Source: an uncultured Microbacterium sp.
GTDB lineage: Bacteria > Actinomycetota > Actinomycetes > Actinomycetales > Microbacteriaceae
Assembly: GCF_947632095.1 (NCBI RefSeq)
Contig: NZ_CANROA010000018.1
Location: forward strand, 1-41,453
Direction of reading: 5' to 3'
Length of the DNA stretch: 41,453 nucleotides
Both the position numbers and the translations under genes were made by a program. Below, piece after piece: positions 39,320-41,453 of the stretch. The notes under the pieces are model-generated. The model did no database searches. It had not been told where the DNA came from and was given only the letters and a program-made list of their open reading frames with translations. The first letter of the stretch is position 1. Each line of letters starts with the position of its first letter.

Positions 39320-41453
39320 TGAACTGGCACAACCCCCGGATGCCCTGGTCACAGGTGGAGCAGACCCTCAGCGGGCGGGGCCGTCCCGCACCGAGCCCGG
39401 TCAGTGCTCCGCGTGCATCGAAGGTTCCCCCGACGCCCCTTCCCCCGCCGGATGCTGTCCCCTATGCCGAGTTGCACGCGCACTCCTCGTACTCGTTCCT
39501 CGACGGGGCCTCGGCGCCGGAGGATCTCCTCGCCGAGGCAGCCCGATTGGGGTTGCGGGCCCTCGCGCTGACCGATCATGACGGCTTCTACGGCGCGGCG
39601 CGTTTCGCCGAGGCCGCTCATCTCATGCGCACCGATGTTCAGACGGTATTCGGTGCCGAGCTCTCCCTCGGTCTTCCCGGCCCGCAGCAGGGCGTCCCCG
39701 ATCCTGTCGGCGAGCATCTGCTCGTGCTCGCCGACGGCCTTGACGGATATCACCGCCTGTCCGGGGCGATCACCCGCGCTCATCTGCGCGGCGGCGAGAA
39801 GGGCCGTCCGATCTACGACATCGATGACCTTGCGGCGAGCGCGGGTGGTCAGTGGACCATCCTCACCGGGTGCCGCAAGGGTGCTGTGCGCCGCGGGCTG
39901 GAGCAGGGGGATGCCGCGGCTCCGCTACGGCGCCTGATCGACCTGTTCGGCTCGGATCGCGTCGTGGTGGAGTTGTTCGATCATGGCGACCCGCAGGATT
40001 CCCGCCGCAACGATGCCCTCGCGGATCTCGCCGCCGCGCATCGGATTCCCGTGGTCGCGACGAACAACGTGCACTATGCGGTTCCCTCTCGGGCTCCGCT
40101 GGCCGAAGCGGTCTCCGCCGTTCGTGCGGTGCGCAGCCTGGATGATCTGGATGGTTGGCTTCCTGCGCACCGCTCCGCTCATCTGCGCAGCGGGGCGGAG
40201 ATGACCCGACGGTTCCAGCGGTATCCCGGCGCGATCTCCCACGGATTGCGCATCGCCGAGGCTTCCTCCTTCCCTCTGCGCCGGGCGCGCCCGGATCTGC
40301 CCACGCAGAAGGTTCCGCCCGGGCATACGCCGATGACGTGGCTGAGGAGTCTCGTGCACGACGCCGTCCCCCGCCGCTACCCGCATCTGAACGAGGCGGG
40401 TCGGGCGCGCATCGAGCGGGAGCTGGCTGTGATCGAGGAGAAGGACTTCCCCGGGTACTTCCTCATCGTGCACGGCATCGTCGCAGAGGCCCGTCGTCGG
40501 GGCATCCTGTGCCAGGGTCGCGGTTCGGCCGCGGCGAGCGCCGTCTGCTATCTCCTCGGCATCACCGCGGTGGATCCGATCCTGTACGGTCTGCCCTTCG
40601 AGCGGTTCCTCGCGAGCACCCGTGAGGAGGAGCCCGATATCGATGTCGATTTCGATTCGGGCCGCCGCGAGGAGATCATCCAGTGGGTGTATCGGGAGTA
40701 CGGCCGCTCCTGCGCGGCGCAGGTCGCGAACGTGATCCAGTACCGGCCGAAGAATGCGGTGCGGGACATGGCCCGGGCGCTGGGCTACTCCCCCGGCCAG
40801 CAGGATGCCTGGTCACGACAGGTCGATGGCTGGGGGTCGGAGGTGCTTCCTGTGGAGGGGCATGACATTCCGGAGAACGTTCTGGAGTACGCCGGGGAGA
40901 TGTTGAAGGCGCCCCGGCATCTCGGCATTCATTCGGGCGGCATGGTGCTGACAGCGCGTCCGGTCGGCGAGGTGGTCCCTGTGGAGCATGCGCGCATGGC
41001 GGATCGCACTGTCATCCAGTGGGACAAGGATGATGCCGCGTGGATGGGCCTTGTGAAGTTCGATCTGCTGGGGCTCGGGATGCTCGCCGCCCTGCAGAAC
41101 TGCTTCGACGCGATCTCCGATTCCACGGGCGAGGAGTGGACGCTGGAGACGATCCCGAAAGAGGAGCCCGGCGTCTACGACATGCTCTGCCGGGCTGATT
41201 CGATCGGTGTCTTCCAGGTGGAATCGCGCGCGCAGATGGGGCTGTTGCCGCGCCTGCAGCCGCGCAGCTTCTACGATCTGGCGATCCAGATCGCCCTCAT
41301 CCGTCCGGGTCCGATCCAGGGCGGGGCCGTGCATCCGTTCGTGCGTCGCAAGCTCGGCGCGGAGCCCGTCTCCTATCTGCACCCGGCGCTCGAGCCGGTG
41401 CTGGAGCGCACGCTCGGTGTGCCCGTCTTCCAGGAGCAGCTCATTCAGATGGC
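39319..41453 (+). CDS. dnaE2: Error-prone DNA polymerase DnaE2 (3' end beyond window)
   Basis: DnaE2 is a C-family polymerase that performs error-prone translesion synthesis during the SOS response. About 711 residues are visible. A Pro-rich N-terminus is followed by a PHP domain starting YAELHAHSSYSFLDGAS and then the palm domain with GRGSAAASAVCYLLGI and the catalytic PDIDVDFD (about 439-446). LALTDHDG lies in the PHP part. The ATG at 39319-39321 shares one base with the imuB stop (TGATG). The third catalytic aspartate region and clamp-binding part lie largely beyond the edge. Confidence 0.96.
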   Translation, partial: MNWHNPRMPWSQVEQTLSGRGRPAPSPVSAPRASKVPPTPLPPPDAVPYAELHAHSSYSFLDGASAPEDLLAEAARLGLRALALTDHDGFYGAARFAEAAHLMRTDVQTVFGAELSLGLPGPQQGVPDPVGEHLLVLADGLDGYHRLSGAITRAHLRGGEKGRPIYDIDDLAASAGGQWTILTGCRKGAVRRGLEQGDAAAPLRRLIDLFGSDRVVVELFDHGDPQDSRRNDALADLAAAHRIPVVATNNVHYAVPSRAPLAEAVSAVRAVRSLDDLDGWLPAHRSAHLRSGAEMTRRFQRYPGAISHGLRIAEASSFPLRRARPDLPTQKVPPGHTPMTWLRSLVHDAVPRRYPHLNEAGRARIERELAVIEEKDFPGYFLIVHGIVAEARRRGILCQGRGSAAASAVCYLLGITAVDPILYGLPFERFLASTREEEPDIDVDFDSGRREEIIQWVYREYGRSCAAQVANVIQYRPKNAVRDMARALGYSPGQQDAWSRQVDGWGSEVLPVEGHDIPENVLEYAGEMLKAPRHLGIHSGGMVLTARPVGEVVPVEHARMADRTVIQWDKDDAAWMGLVKFDLLGLGMLAALQNCFDAISDSTGEEWTLETIPKEEPGVYDMLCRADSIGVFQVESRAQMGLLPRLQPRSFYDLAIQIALIRPGPIQGGAVHPFVRRKLGAEPVSYLHPALEPVLERTLGVPVFQEQLIQM

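Noticed and set aside
1..41453. tRNA, rRNA, CRISPR arrays, insertion sequences and phage genes
   Set aside because: I saw no cloverleaf-like genes, regularly spaced repeats, transposase motifs or terminal inverted repeats. The repeats seen are short and explained as terminators or operators.

Overview
The window is high-G+C DNA that reads as an actinobacterial chromosome, most likely family Microbacteriaceae and probably Microbacterium or a close relative. The basis is the gene order: a division and cell-wall (dcw) cluster, followed by a polyprenyl synthetase / Rv2175c-like / pknL / class II DAHP synthase / acyltransferase / FadD15-like block that parallels Mycobacterium tuberculosis, a GarA-FtsR-MerR block, and an imuA'-imuB-dnaE2 mutasome. 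Many transcripts look leaderless. The genus is an inference; no rRNA is present.

Positions 1-13.7 kb (minus strand) hold the dcw cluster in the order mraZ, rsmH, ftsL-like, ftsI, murF, mraY, murD, ftsW, murG, murC, ftsQ, ftsZ; ftsZ runs off the left edge. Several genes overlap by 4 nt. murE is missing from its usual place between ftsI and murF. mraZ is preceded by three 10-bp direct repeats that look like its own operator and by two hairpin terminators that insulate it from an upstream DUF3040 membrane-protein gene.

Positions 14.3-23.2 kb hold isoprenoid and envelope genes: a polyprenyl synthetase, an Rv2175c-like DNA-binding protein, a secreted LysM/lysozyme-like protein, the PASTA-domain kinase PknL, DAHP synthase, a PlsC acyltransferase and a long-chain acyl-CoA synthetase. 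Positions 23.2-29.8 kb hold peptide deformylase, a MinD-like ATPase with a long acidic N-terminal tail, pyruvate carboxylase, and a divergent small ParA-like ATPase.

Positions 29.8-33.9 kb hold two MerR regulators (one FtsR-like), the FHA protein GarA/OdhI, a membrane-anchored CopC protein and dihydrolipoamide dehydrogenase. PknL, GarA and Lpd make a plausible link from kinase signalling to 2-oxoglutarate metabolism. Positions 33.9-36.9 kb hold a methyltransferase, a type III polyketide synthase gene broken by two frameshifts, a CYTH-domain protein and a short prepilin peptidase. Positions 37.0-41.5 kb hold the ImuA'-like / ImuB / DnaE2 translesion operon behind a LexA-box-like site; dnaE2 runs off the right edge.

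No stretch over about 300 bases lacks a gene. I saw no tRNA, rRNA, CRISPR array, insertion sequence or prophage. Most of the window is conserved core. The points most worth following up are the missing murE, the palindrome in the ftsZ leader, two perfect DnaA boxes in intergenic gaps, the broken polyketide synthase and an over-represented heptamer.
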